From UBA6059 sp965227155 (GTDB taxonomy: Bacteria > Bacteroidota > Bacteroidia > Cytophagales > Cyclobacteriaceae), in the NCBI GenBank assembly GCA_965227155.1, contig OZ245731.1, forward strand, positions 5,022,001-5,086,000: a stretch of 64,000 bases of DNA, read 5' to 3'. The notes under the pieces were generated by a model. It did no database searches. It was not told where the DNA came from and worked only from the letters and a program-made list of their open reading frames with translations. Each line of letters begins with the position of its first letter. Within the stretch, counting starts at the first letter, position 1. Shown in pieces: positions 8,321-15,500 of the stretch. The position numbers and the translations under genes were made by a program.

Positions 8321-9790
8321 GTGAACAAAGAGAATTTCATAAAAATACTTCATGATCCTCACAGCGTCTCTCCAGATGAATTAAAAGCACTGGAGCAGGT
8401 CGTTGAGCAGTATCCTTATTTTCAAACTGCAAGATCGGCTATAGCAAGTGCTTGCAAGAGAGTAGCCAAGAATGAAGCACCCAAAAAACTTAGCACTGCG
8501 GCCATTTATACTACTAATAGAAATCTCCTCAAAAAATATGTAAGTGGTAGTTTCGATTTCTCTATTAGTGATCAAATCAAAATAGGTGAACACCGCGAAA
8601 GGCTCAATACTGCAAAATATGTAGATACGCCACGGCCTGTAAAAAAGCAGGGAGGCAAGTTTAAATTTGTTCACAAAAAGGAAGAGGACGAGTCTAAACT
8701 AGGATCTGGAAAATTTGTAGACCTTACAAAGCAGGATGAAGAATATGACTATGACGAGGAAATAGTTGAAAAGGAAGATGGCACTGTTGAGGAGATTTTT
8801 ACGCGTCATCGTGATGATAACCCTAAACTAACGCACCGGCCGGTTAAGCAGGAGATTGAAGAAGAGGCAGAAAGTATAAAAAGCCAAGAAGCATCTTCGG
8901 ATGCTGATAGTCAGTCAGACTCATTTGATAATCCCGATCAACCTGCTGAAGAAGCTTCTGAAATAAAAACCTCTGCTCCTCTCCCATCGAAGAAAACTGA
9001 ACCCAAGGTTAGTATTCTTGAAGTTCAGCATGGACCGGAGCACCTTAGAAAAGTGGAAGAGTTGGTCAAGGACGTATTCAATAATCTCACAAGTTACCAA
9101 AAAAGTCGAGATCATTATTTCGAAGTTGAAAAGAGGCTCCACGAAATTGAAGAAAATGAAGCTGTTGACCTAGCTGTAGATATAGCATTAAAGAAAGCTA
9201 CGAATAAAATTGAGGCTGAAAATGATGAAGAGGTCGCAGAAAAAGAAGAAAAGCCAATAAAAAGAACTTCACGCAAATCGGCTGAACCCAAAAAACCTGA
9301 ACACAAAGCTGAAAAGACTGAATCCGATAAAAAAGAAGCTGAAAAGGATACAACAGAACAAAAGACTAAAAAAGAAGAGCCTCCCCAACAGGTAAGCGAA
9401 CCGCTGACCAAATCAGAAACCTCATCCAATGAAGATAAAGTACCAACGGCGAAAGCACCCACAAATGAGAAATTTGAAATTACAGCTGACAAACCTAATA
9501 GTGTTGACAGCTTAGCCAATAAAATCAAGTACCAACAAGAGATTATTGAACGGTTCATCCAAAAAAATCCTAAAATAGTGCCGGATGATGATGAAGCCCG
9601 TGAAGCCACTAATAATGACCTCTCCCTTCAGAGCGTTGAAATGAAGGATGACTTTGCTACCGAAAACCTCGCCCAGATATTAGCAAAACAAGGAAAAAGG
9701 GATAAAGCCATCGAAATCTACGAGAAACTAATTTTGAAAAATCCGAGAAAAAAGAGTTACTTTGCGTCTCGAATTTCAGAATTAAAATAA
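8321..9790 (+). CDS. conserved Bacteroidota protein, charged linker with C-terminal TPR-like helix pair
   Basis: 489 residues with a GTG start. The N-terminal ~110 residues are a folded helical region (NKENFIKILHDP, LEQVVEQYPYFQTARSAIA). Residues ~115-390 are a long Lys/Glu-rich, low-complexity, probably disordered or coiled stretch. The last ~50 residues (FATENLAQILAKQGKRDKAIEIYEKLILKNPRKKSYFASRISEL) form a tetratricopeptide-like hairpin. The gene sits between lptE and secG, 6 bases before secG, an arrangement conserved in the phylum. That suggests a role linked to envelope biogenesis or secretion, but no function is established. Confidence 0.72.
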   Translation: MNKENFIKILHDPHSVSPDELKALEQVVEQYPYFQTARSAIASACKRVAKNEAPKKLSTAAIYTTNRNLLKKYVSGSFDFSISDQIKIGEHRERLNTAKYVDTPRPVKKQGGKFKFVHKKEEDESKLGSGKFVDLTKQDEEYDYDEEIVEKEDGTVEEIFTRHRDDNPKLTHRPVKQEIEEEAESIKSQEASSDADSQSDSFDNPDQPAEEASEIKTSAPLPSKKTEPKVSILEVQHGPEHLRKVEELVKDVFNNLTSYQKSRDHYFEVEKRLHEIEENEAVDLAVDIALKKATNKIEAENDEEVAEKEEKPIKRTSRKSAEPKKPEHKAEKTESDKKEAEKDTTEQKTKKEEPPQQVSEPLTKSETSSNEDKVPTAKAPTNEKFEITADKPNSVDSLANKIKYQQEIIERFIQKNPKIVPDDDEAREATNNDLSLQSVEMKDDFATENLAQILAKQGKRDKAIEIYEKLILKNPRKKSYFASRISELK

Positions 9791-9796
9791 TAACGC

Positions 9797-10198
9797 ATGT
9801 TTGCCCTATTGATAAGTGTGATAATAGTAGTAGCGCTGCTATTGATTTTGGTTGTGTTGGCACAAAACTCCAAAGGTGGTGGATTATCCAGCCAGTTTGG
9901 AGGATCAGGTGCAGGTCAGCTTATGGGTGTAAAGAAAACCACTGATTTACTGGAAAAACTTACATGGGGATTTGCTATTGCCTTAGTAGTACTGAGCTTG
10001 GCTACCAATCTTTTATTAGAGCCTAGACAAGCAGGACCGGCTATCAATAGCCCAAACCTTGATAGAGCGCAAGAACAAACGATACTTCCTGGATTCGAAA
10101 ATGTTGGTGAGGACAATCAAGTGCCTTTGGATGAAAGCACGGATACACAAAACCCATCATTGGAATCTCTTGATAATACAGAAGACCCTCAGCAATAA
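9797..10198 (+). CDS. secG: preprotein translocase subunit SecG
   Basis: 133 residues. Two membrane segments (~3-22 and ~52-72) flank the conserved loop VVLAQNSKGGGLSSQFGGSGAGQLMG, the defining SecG motif. A polar, acidic C-terminal extension of ~55 residues (NLDRAQEQTILPGFENVGED...) is longer than in E. coli but common in Bacteroidota. SecG assists SecYEG-mediated export at the inner membrane. It is the last gene of the miaB-lptE-secG run; no clear terminator hairpin was seen directly after it. Confidence 0.93.
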   Translation: MFALLISVIIVVALLLILVVLAQNSKGGGLSSQFGGSGAGQLMGVKKTTDLLEKLTWGFAIALVVLSLATNLLLEPRQAGPAINSPNLDRAQEQTILPGFENVGEDNQVPLDESTDTQNPSLESLDNTEDPQQ

Positions 10199-10291
10199 TT
10201 TGTAATAGTCTAGCCTAGACTTTATCTGACAATTAAGTTTATATAGCGAAGGGCTTTGAATGATTGACGAGATTAGAGGGTTTATAGTTAT

Positions 10292-10435
10292 TTATCCTCG
10301 AACATTCAAAATGGCTATATTTTTTCTAACCATGTAGTTTAGGGACTCCACAGCAAAGCCTGTTTCCTGTTTTTCATTTGGAGAACTCAATGTAGTCAAT
10401 TGTCTGTATGGGAATGTTTCGACTACAGTGCCTTC
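10292..10435 (-). pseudogene. unrecognised coding relic of 47 codons
   Basis: An open minus-strand stretch between two stops, without a start codon near its beginning. Its translation (EGTVVETFPYRQLTTLSS..., ending MVRKNIAILNVRG) has ordinary protein composition. I do not recognise a family. It may be the tail of the same decayed gene as the fragments at 10497-10888 or a separate relic, and chance openness is possible at this length. Confidence 0.25.
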
Positions 10436-10496
10436 TTACATGTGTCTTACCCTTGTTGCTGAAGTCATCTATAGCTATTAATTATCGCTATCCAGC

Positions 10497-10888
10497 TTAT
10501 TCAGGCTTTAAAAACATCTTCCTTAGGAAGGATTTGACTAAGAACTCATCCTGGATAGGTATATCTTTGAATATTTGTTGGTAGGATCTACCAACTTCTT
10601 TGATATAGCCTACACAATAAGTATCCTGTACAACCAGGCAGCCAAAATGATGACTTCCTTTCACCACCATGCCCTATTTTTAGTCTCTTTTGCGCTCAGG
10701 GCGGCTACCTTGAATAGCATAGAACCATCCTAGGCTACTTTCTGGCTTCATAGGCTTTCAAGCTTTACTTAAAACTTTCTTTTTCCTTTATGGGTCAGAA
10801 ATCTAATGTTTGAATCCCATCTTTTAGGTATTCTTGAACTCATAAGGCTATACCACCCATTTGGGTATGAGTTTGAGTAGCCTTTCAT
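10497..10888 (-). pseudogene. possible decayed Rieske-type oxygenase (two fragments)
   Basis: Two open fragments lie in tandem on the minus strand. The upstream one (10769-10888, 39 codons) contains SYPNGWYSL followed by IRFLTHKGK, resembling the N-terminal start of Rieske 2Fe-2S mono- or dioxygenases (PNGW[FY]xxxxS...LxxLGK). The downstream one (10497-10670, 57 codons) contains HHFGCLVVQDTYC and YQQIFKDIPIQDEF, resembling the C-terminal catalytic domain. The intervening Rieske cluster (CxH...CxxH) is not seen, and only ~400 bases remain of a gene usually longer than 1 kb. The identification rests on short motifs recalled by eye and is tentative. Confidence 0.3.
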
Positions 10889-11107
10889 TGACCCCTATTT
10901 TTATATAAAGCAAAAAACAATAGTAATAAGTAGAGGACACTTCAATACCCTTGTCATATGCATTGCTGTTTTAAGATTATACCTCAATCATTTTTTAGGT
11001 ATCAATTTTTGGGGAGTCGTGATATCACCAGCAACTTTTATGGAAGCACCAGAGGTCAGGAGTGAATCAAAGGGTAATTGATTTGTGTTATACCAGGCAG
11101 CAATTAT

Positions 11108-11136
11108 AAAAAAAACCCCTTGATTCAATCAAGAGG
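11108..11136 (-). terminator. rho-independent terminator after tRNA-Cys
   Basis: On the minus strand CCTCTTGA pairs with TCAAGGGG (one G-U) around a 5-base loop, followed by eight T. It lies 10 bases after the tRNA 3' end and likely ends the rpsA-tRNA-Cys transcript. Confidence 0.85.
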
Positions 11137-11145
11137 CTTGTTAAG

Positions 11146-11216
11146 AGGTCCCAAGCGGATTCGAACCGCTGTAGGAGCTTTTGCAGAGCTCTGCCTAGCC
11201 GCTCGGCCATGGGACC
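11146..11216 (-). tRNA. tRNA-Cys (GCA)
   Basis: A 71-base cloverleaf on the minus strand. The acceptor stem is GGTCCCA/TGGGACC, the anticodon stem GAGCT/AGCTC encloses loop CTGCAAA (anticodon GCA), and the T arm is AGCGG-TTCGAAT-CCGCT with discriminator U. CCA is not encoded. It lies 75 bases downstream of rpsA on the same strand and is followed by a terminator. Confidence 0.93.
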
Positions 11217-11240
11217 CTGTAATAAAGTTTTTAAAATTAT

Positions 11241-11279
11241 GGATTATTGCCTTACCCAACAAGGGTCCGACAATAATCC
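11241..11279 (-). other. inverted repeat between rpsA and tRNA-Cys
   Basis: GGATTATTG (11241-11249) and CAATAATCC (11271-11279) are perfect reverse complements. An inner ACCC/GGGT pair (11254-11257/11263-11266) would extend the stem. The structure lies between the rpsA stop and the tRNA. No long T tract follows it on the minus strand, so it is a weak terminator, a processing site or an mRNA-stabilising hairpin. Confidence 0.5.
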
Positions 11280-11291
11280 ACCATCACTTTT

Positions 11292-13475
11292 TTATTTCTT
11301 ATCCTCAGCTTTGTCGTCAGCTGCTTCGTCTTCCTTTTCGGATTTCTCAGCTTTTGCTTCTTCCTTCTTAGCTTCAGATTTTTTCTCAGCTTTAGGTGCT
11401 GCTTCTTTCTTCTCTTCTTCCTTAGCTTCAGCTTTCTCTTCCTTAGCTTTGGTAGCTTTTTCCTCTACCTTTTCTTCAGGCTTAGCTTCAGCTTTTTCTT
11501 CCTTCTTAGGAGCAGATTTCTTTGGAGCTGGTTTATTAGCACCTTCCATTTGCTCTTTCAGGGCAGCTAGAGATTCGATATCACCAAGCGTAGATTTTTC
11601 AGTATCGTTATTCACACGATCCAAACCTGATTTACCTGGCTTTTTCTTCTTAGCACCAGCAGCAGGTGTTGCAGGTTCGCCAGTATCTTTCCAGGTAGCT
11701 GTATGTGAAAGTACAATACGCTTATCCTCTTTGGAGAAGTCAGTAACCTTGAAATCAAGCGTTTCACCAACATCCGCTTTAGCGTTATCCTCTTTCTGAA
11801 GGTTTTTGTTAGTAGCAAAGCCTTCCAGACCATAAGGAAGCTCTAGCGTAGCGCCTTTGTCGTTTTTGGAGATGATAGTACATTTATGTACTGTTCCTCT
11901 ACCAAATACGGTTTCAAAAGTATCCCAAGGATTTTCCTCCAAATGCTTATGACTTAGGGCTAATCTGCGGTTTTCCACATCAAGCTCCATAACGACTACT
12001 TCAAGCTCGTCTCCTACTTTCACAAACTCAGAAGGGTGTTTAATCTTCCTGGTCCAGCTAAGATCAGATACGTGTACCAATCCATCTATACCCTCTTCGA
12101 GTTCAATGAAAAGACCAAAGTTGGTAAGGTTTCTTACTACACCTTTGTGCTTGGTGCCAATGGCATACTTTGTAAGTACATCCTGCTTGGTCCATGGGTC
12201 TTCAGTAAGCTGCTTGATGCCTAAAGACATCTTGCGCTCGTCCCTATCAATAGTAAGCACTACTGCTTCAAGCTCATCACCAATGCTAATAAAGTCCTGA
12301 GGGTTTCTTAAATGCTGAGACCAGCTCATCTCAGAAACGTGTATCAGACCTTCTACACCTGGTTTGATTTCAAGGAATGCACCATAATCAGCTACATTCA
12401 CAATCTTACCCTTCACTTTCGATCCCACATCTATCTTAGCGTCCAGATCATCCCAAGGATGTGCAGTAAGCTGCTTCATGCCTAATGAGATACGCTTCTT
12501 ATCATCGTCAAAATCCAGCACTACCACGTTTACTTTCTCGTCAAGAGAAAGCACTTCTTCCGGATGATTGATTCTTCCCCAAGAAATATCGGTAATGTGA
12601 AGTAGGCCATCAACACCACCCAAATCGATGAATACACCGAAGTTGGTCATGTTTTTGATCACACCTTCAAGTACCTGACCTTTTTCAAGGTTCTCAAGAA
12701 TCTCAGCTTTTTGTTTTTCGAGATCTTTCTCAATCAATACTTTGTGAGAAACAACTACGTTATCGTTGGAGTAGTTGATCTTCACAACTTTCACTTCCAT
12801 TTTCTTATCCACGAATACATCAAAATCACGGATAGGCTTCACATCGATTTGTGAACCAGGAAGGAAAGCTTCAACTCCATATACATCTACAATAAGACCA
12901 CCTTTGGTTCTTCTTTTTACAAAACCTTCGATGACCTCATCATTATCTAATGCACCTTGTATTTTTTCCCATGCATAAACGATTTTCGCTTTTCTACGGG
13001 AAAGTACCAGTTGACCTAGTTTATTTTCCTGCTCCTCTACGTATACCTGTACTGTATCCCCTTTCTTGAGATCAGGCATGTCGCGGAATTCAGAGCGCGA
13101 AACAAGTCCATCTGATTTGAATCCGATGTTTACTATAACATCTCGGTCGGTAAACCCTTGCACGACACCATCAATAACTTCTTTTTCATTGATTGAAGTC
13201 ATGGTGTCCTCATAGAGTTGCTCCATTTCTTTGCGTTGTGCTTCGGTGTATTCCTCACCAAAACCGCTGTTGTCATCCCAGTCAAACTTTGATGGTTTGG
13301 CGGGTGCAGGTGCTTCGGCAGTAGCTACTTCAGCATCGTCTGCTTTTTTTTCAGTAGCTTCAGCTTTTGCTTCTTTTTGGGGAGCAGCTTCTGAAGCTTC
13401 ATTCGACTGATCTTTTACCTGCTCTTCAGCCTGTACTTTTTCTTCAGTCTTTTCTGTTTCTTTTTCGTTACTCAT
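11292..13475 (-). CDS. rpsA: 30S ribosomal protein S1
   Basis: 727 residues from the ATG at 13475 (MSNEKETEKTEE). The frame is open 29 codons further upstream but that stretch is not protein-like. After an acidic Ala/Glu-rich N terminus (~1-70), six S1 (OB-fold) domains follow, recognisable by GVVQGFTDRDVIVNIG, GFVKRRTKGGLIVDV, GVIKNMTNFGVFIDLGG, GKIVNVADYGAFLEI, GVVRNLTNFGLFIEL and a diverged sixth (ISKNDKGATLELPYG). The C-terminal ~120 residues are a Lys/Glu/Ala low-complexity tail. S1 binds mRNA and brings it to the 30S subunit, which matters in a phylum with weak Shine-Dalgarno use. It has its own promoter and a structured leader, and is followed by tRNA-Cys. Confidence 0.95.
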   Translation of the reverse strand: MSNEKETEKTEEKVQAEEQVKDQSNEASEAAPQKEAKAEATEKKADDAEVATAEAPAPAKPSKFDWDDNSGFGEEYTEAQRKEMEQLYEDTMTSINEKEVIDGVVQGFTDRDVIVNIGFKSDGLVSRSEFRDMPDLKKGDTVQVYVEEQENKLGQLVLSRRKAKIVYAWEKIQGALDNDEVIEGFVKRRTKGGLIVDVYGVEAFLPGSQIDVKPIRDFDVFVDKKMEVKVVKINYSNDNVVVSHKVLIEKDLEKQKAEILENLEKGQVLEGVIKNMTNFGVFIDLGGVDGLLHITDISWGRINHPEEVLSLDEKVNVVVLDFDDDKKRISLGMKQLTAHPWDDLDAKIDVGSKVKGKIVNVADYGAFLEIKPGVEGLIHVSEMSWSQHLRNPQDFISIGDELEAVVLTIDRDERKMSLGIKQLTEDPWTKQDVLTKYAIGTKHKGVVRNLTNFGLFIELEEGIDGLVHVSDLSWTRKIKHPSEFVKVGDELEVVVMELDVENRRLALSHKHLEENPWDTFETVFGRGTVHKCTIISKNDKGATLELPYGLEGFATNKNLQKEDNAKADVGETLDFKVTDFSKEDKRIVLSHTATWKDTGEPATPAAGAKKKKPGKSGLDRVNNDTEKSTLGDIESLAALKEQMEGANKPAPKKSAPKKEEKAEAKPEEKVEEKATKAKEEKAEAKEEEKKEAAPKAEKKSEAKKEEAKAEKSEKEDEAADDKAEDKK

Positions 13476-13499
13476 AATGTAGAAAAGGCTCAAATACCA

Positions 13500-13557
13500 C
13501 ATCAACACAGAGCCATATTGTTGATGGGTTTTAATTTTTAAATATTGGCAATGCCAA
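13500..13557 (-). promoter_or_regulatory. structured 5' leader of rpsA
   Basis: Two perfect hairpins lie in the presumed rpsA leader: CATCAACA/TGTTGATG (13500-13507 with 13519-13526, 11-base loop) and the near-continuous palindrome TTGGCA-TTGCCAA (13545-13557). They are placed where autogenous control by S1 would act. That function is inferred from position only. Confidence 0.4.
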
Positions 13558-13579
13558 CCCATTCACCCGAACGGGAGCG

Positions 13580-13587
13580 CAAAAATA
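13580..13587 (-). promoter_or_regulatory. Bacteroidota -7 box of rpsA (TATTTTTG)
   Basis: The minus-strand sequence TATTTTTG matches the TAnnTTTG consensus exactly. Transcription would start near 13575, giving a leader of ~100 bases. No clear TTG -33 element was seen. Confidence 0.45.
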
Positions 13588-13735
13588 GCCATTAATCGTA
13601 GAGAATAGTAATCCTCATGAATTTTTTACCGGCTATTTATTGCATCAATAATTCAGTCGCAGCTTAAAAAAGGCATTGATATCAATCATATATGGCATCG
13701 ATTGCAGTTTACTGCATCTTGACAAGCATCAATAA

Positions 13736-13762
13736 TTGGGGCAATAAAGTGTAGAACATTTG
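13736..13762 (+). promoter_or_regulatory. putative promoter of the DUF2490 gene, near-leaderless
   Basis: TTG (13736-13738), a 16-base spacer and AACATTTG (13755-13762, 7 of 8 against TAnnTTTG). The ATG at 13768 follows after only five bases, so the transcript would have almost no leader. Confidence 0.35.
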
Positions 13763-13767
13763 TACCC

Positions 13768-14505
13768 ATGACACAATTACAACGAATCACCTTGCTGACT
13801 ACCTCTATTCTAATACTAAGTGGTCAATCCTTTGCTCAGCTTTCTAAAAGCTCTGATGCATTCTTTGTATGGTCCTCTTTTCAGTCTTTTGTAAAAATAG
13901 ATAATCGGTGGACCGCATCATCAGAAATTCACTATCGTCGAACGGGATCACTAGATAAAAAAGCTGCAGTTATTTTTAGAGGTTTGGCCTATTATCAATT
14001 AGGATTGGTAAATCTTCATACCGGTTATACCCACGGAGATTTTTACAGCTATCGGACTTCTGATGAAATACACACTCAGGAACATAACGTATTTCTAGGA
14101 CTTAAGACCAAACATAAGGTATCTAGTGGATCTCTCGAGCAACGCTTACGCTTTGAAAGACGATGGAGAGGTCTTGATCCGGAAATCAAATCGGTGCCTT
14201 ATCAATTTACAGGTTCAAGCAGATGTAGGTATAGGCTTAGGCTTAAATATCCAATAGACAATAAATTCACCTTAATAGTAAAGGATGAGGTCTGGGTAAA
14301 CCTTAAGGAAAATATCGAACCTGTTTACAACCAGAATTGGCTTTATGGTGCCATTGGTTACCGCATCAACCCTACCTACGATATTGCAATCGGCTACCAA
14401 TGGCAGCATCTAAGCAATGGCAATCACAGCTTCACTAACAATGAAATGATCCATGCAGAGATCAATTTTCATTTTTCTATGAAAGATAATCATGCCGGAG
14501 ATTGA
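13768..14505 (+). CDS. DUF2490 domain-containing protein
   Basis: 245 residues. Signal peptide 1-23 (LLTTSILILSGQSFAQ). The rest is a beta-strand-rich barrel-like protein with the DUF2490 pattern: DAFFVWSSFQSFVKIDNRWTASSEIHYR, LEQRLRFERRW, YRLRLKYPI, and the end segment IAIGYQWQHLSNG. Members are predicted outer-membrane or periplasmic proteins of unknown function. It stands alone, divergent from rpsA and convergent with bioB. The upstream region carries a 12-base direct repeat (GCATCAATAATT at 13642 and 13726) that may be a regulator site. Confidence 0.75.
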   Translation: MTQLQRITLLTTSILILSGQSFAQLSKSSDAFFVWSSFQSFVKIDNRWTASSEIHYRRTGSLDKKAAVIFRGLAYYQLGLVNLHTGYTHGDFYSYRTSDEIHTQEHNVFLGLKTKHKVSSGSLEQRLRFERRWRGLDPEIKSVPYQFTGSSRCRYRLRLKYPIDNKFTLIVKDEVWVNLKENIEPVYNQNWLYGAIGYRINPTYDIAIGYQWQHLSNGNHSFTNNEMIHAEINFHFSMKDNHAGD

Positions 14506-14508
14506 TAC

Positions 14509-15495
14509 TTAGCCAAGGGCTACCTCATCAGCCACTTTGTCTTTGTAGGCTTTTCTGGGCTTTAGATTGAGTACCTGAAACAACTGCTCATCTTCATTAA
14601 GCTCAGGGTTTGGTGTAGTAAGCAATTTATCACCTGCAAATATGGAATTTGCTCCTGCTAAAAAGCAGAGTGCCTGCTCTTCCTGAGTCATCCTTACTCT
14701 GCCTGCAGAAAGCCTAACCATTGCTCTGGGCATTATAATTCTCGCCGTGGCAATCATCCTCACCATTTCCCACACAGAAACTTTGGGCTGATCTTCCAAT
14801 GGCGTGCCAGGTACTGGAACCAGGGCATTTACAGGTACAGACTCTGGATGTTTAGGCAAATTGGAAAGTGTATGCAGCATGCCAATTCTATCTTGGTCTG
14901 TCTCGCCAAGACCAATAATACCTCCTGAGCACACTGAAATGTCAGCCTTGCGAACATTTTCCAACGTATCGAGCCTGTCATCATAAGTTCTTGTTGATAT
15001 GATCTCCTCATAATGCTCCTCGCTTGTATCAAGGTTATGATTGTAAGCATAAAGGCCTGCATCCTTAAGCTTCTTCGCCTGCTCATCAGTAAGCATACCC
15101 AAAGTACAGCAAACCTCAAGCCCCATATTGGATACACCTTTTACCATTTCTATAACCTTATCAAAATCACGGTTATCACGAACCTCTCTCCATGCGGCAC
15201 CCATGCAAAATCGAGTGGAACCGTTGGCTTTGGCATTGGCTGCCTTTGAAATCACTTCATCCACATTTAACAATCGATGGACCTCCACATCTGTATTGTA
15301 TCTTGCTGCCTGTGGACAGTAGGCACAATCTTCAGGGCATCCGCCGGTTTTGATAGAAAGTAAAGTACATACCTGTACTTCTGAAGGGTCATGGTAGGCA
15401 CGATGTACGGAAGCACCTTTATATATTAATTCCAGAATTGGGGTATCATAGATTTCTTTAATCTCCTCTTTGGTCCAGTCGTTTCTAATGTCCAT
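14509..15495 (-). CDS. bioB: biotin synthase BioB
   Basis: 328 residues. Radical-SAM enzyme that inserts sulfur into dethiobiotin, the last step of biotin synthesis. The SAM-cluster cysteines are C53-x3-C57-x2-C60 (GGCPEDCAYC). Other family blocks are present: NHNLDTSEEHYEEI, CSGGIIGLGE, NALVPVPGTPLED, and MVRLSAGRVRMT carrying the arginine that binds the 2Fe-2S cluster. The ATG at 15495 gives full family length. The gene lies 5 bases downstream of sppA on the same strand. No other biotin genes are in the window. Confidence 0.97.
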   Translation of the reverse strand: MDIRNDWTKEEIKEIYDTPILELIYKGASVHRAYHDPSEVQVCTLLSIKTGGCPEDCAYCPQAARYNTDVEVHRLLNVDEVISKAANAKANGSTRFCMGAAWREVRDNRDFDKVIEMVKGVSNMGLEVCCTLGMLTDEQAKKLKDAGLYAYNHNLDTSEEHYEEIISTRTYDDRLDTLENVRKADISVCSGGIIGLGETDQDRIGMLHTLSNLPKHPESVPVNALVPVPGTPLEDQPKVSVWEMVRMIATARIIMPRAMVRLSAGRVRMTQEEQALCFLAGANSIFAGDKLLTTPNPELNEDEQLFQVLNLKPRKAYKDKVADEVALG

Positions 15496-15500
15496 ATCAA

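Larger units (their letters stand above)
10199..11107. other. 909-base gene-poor region with decayed coding relics
   Basis: No intact gene longer than 60 codons fits here. The minus strand holds three short open fragments with protein-like composition (10292-10435, 10497-10670, 10769-10888), separated by stops and frame changes. Two of them resemble parts of a Rieske-type oxygenase in the right order. No transposase motif, terminal inverted repeat or tRNA was recognised. The stretch from ~10900 to 11100 shows nothing identifiable. Confidence 0.5.

Noticed and set aside
9115..9609. 164-codon minus-strand open frame
   Set aside because: Shadow of the low-complexity Lys/Glu linker of the TPR-like protein.
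10199..11107. Insertion sequence in the gene-poor stretch
   Set aside because: No terminal inverted repeats, target duplication or transposase motif (DDE, Y1, HUH) could be recognised in any frame.
11209..11799. 196-codon plus-strand open frame rich in Ser/Ala/Phe
   Set aside because: It is the mirror of the Lys/Glu/Ala-rich tail of ribosomal protein S1 on the other strand; repetitive GAA/AAG codons read backwards as TTC/CTT stay open by chance.
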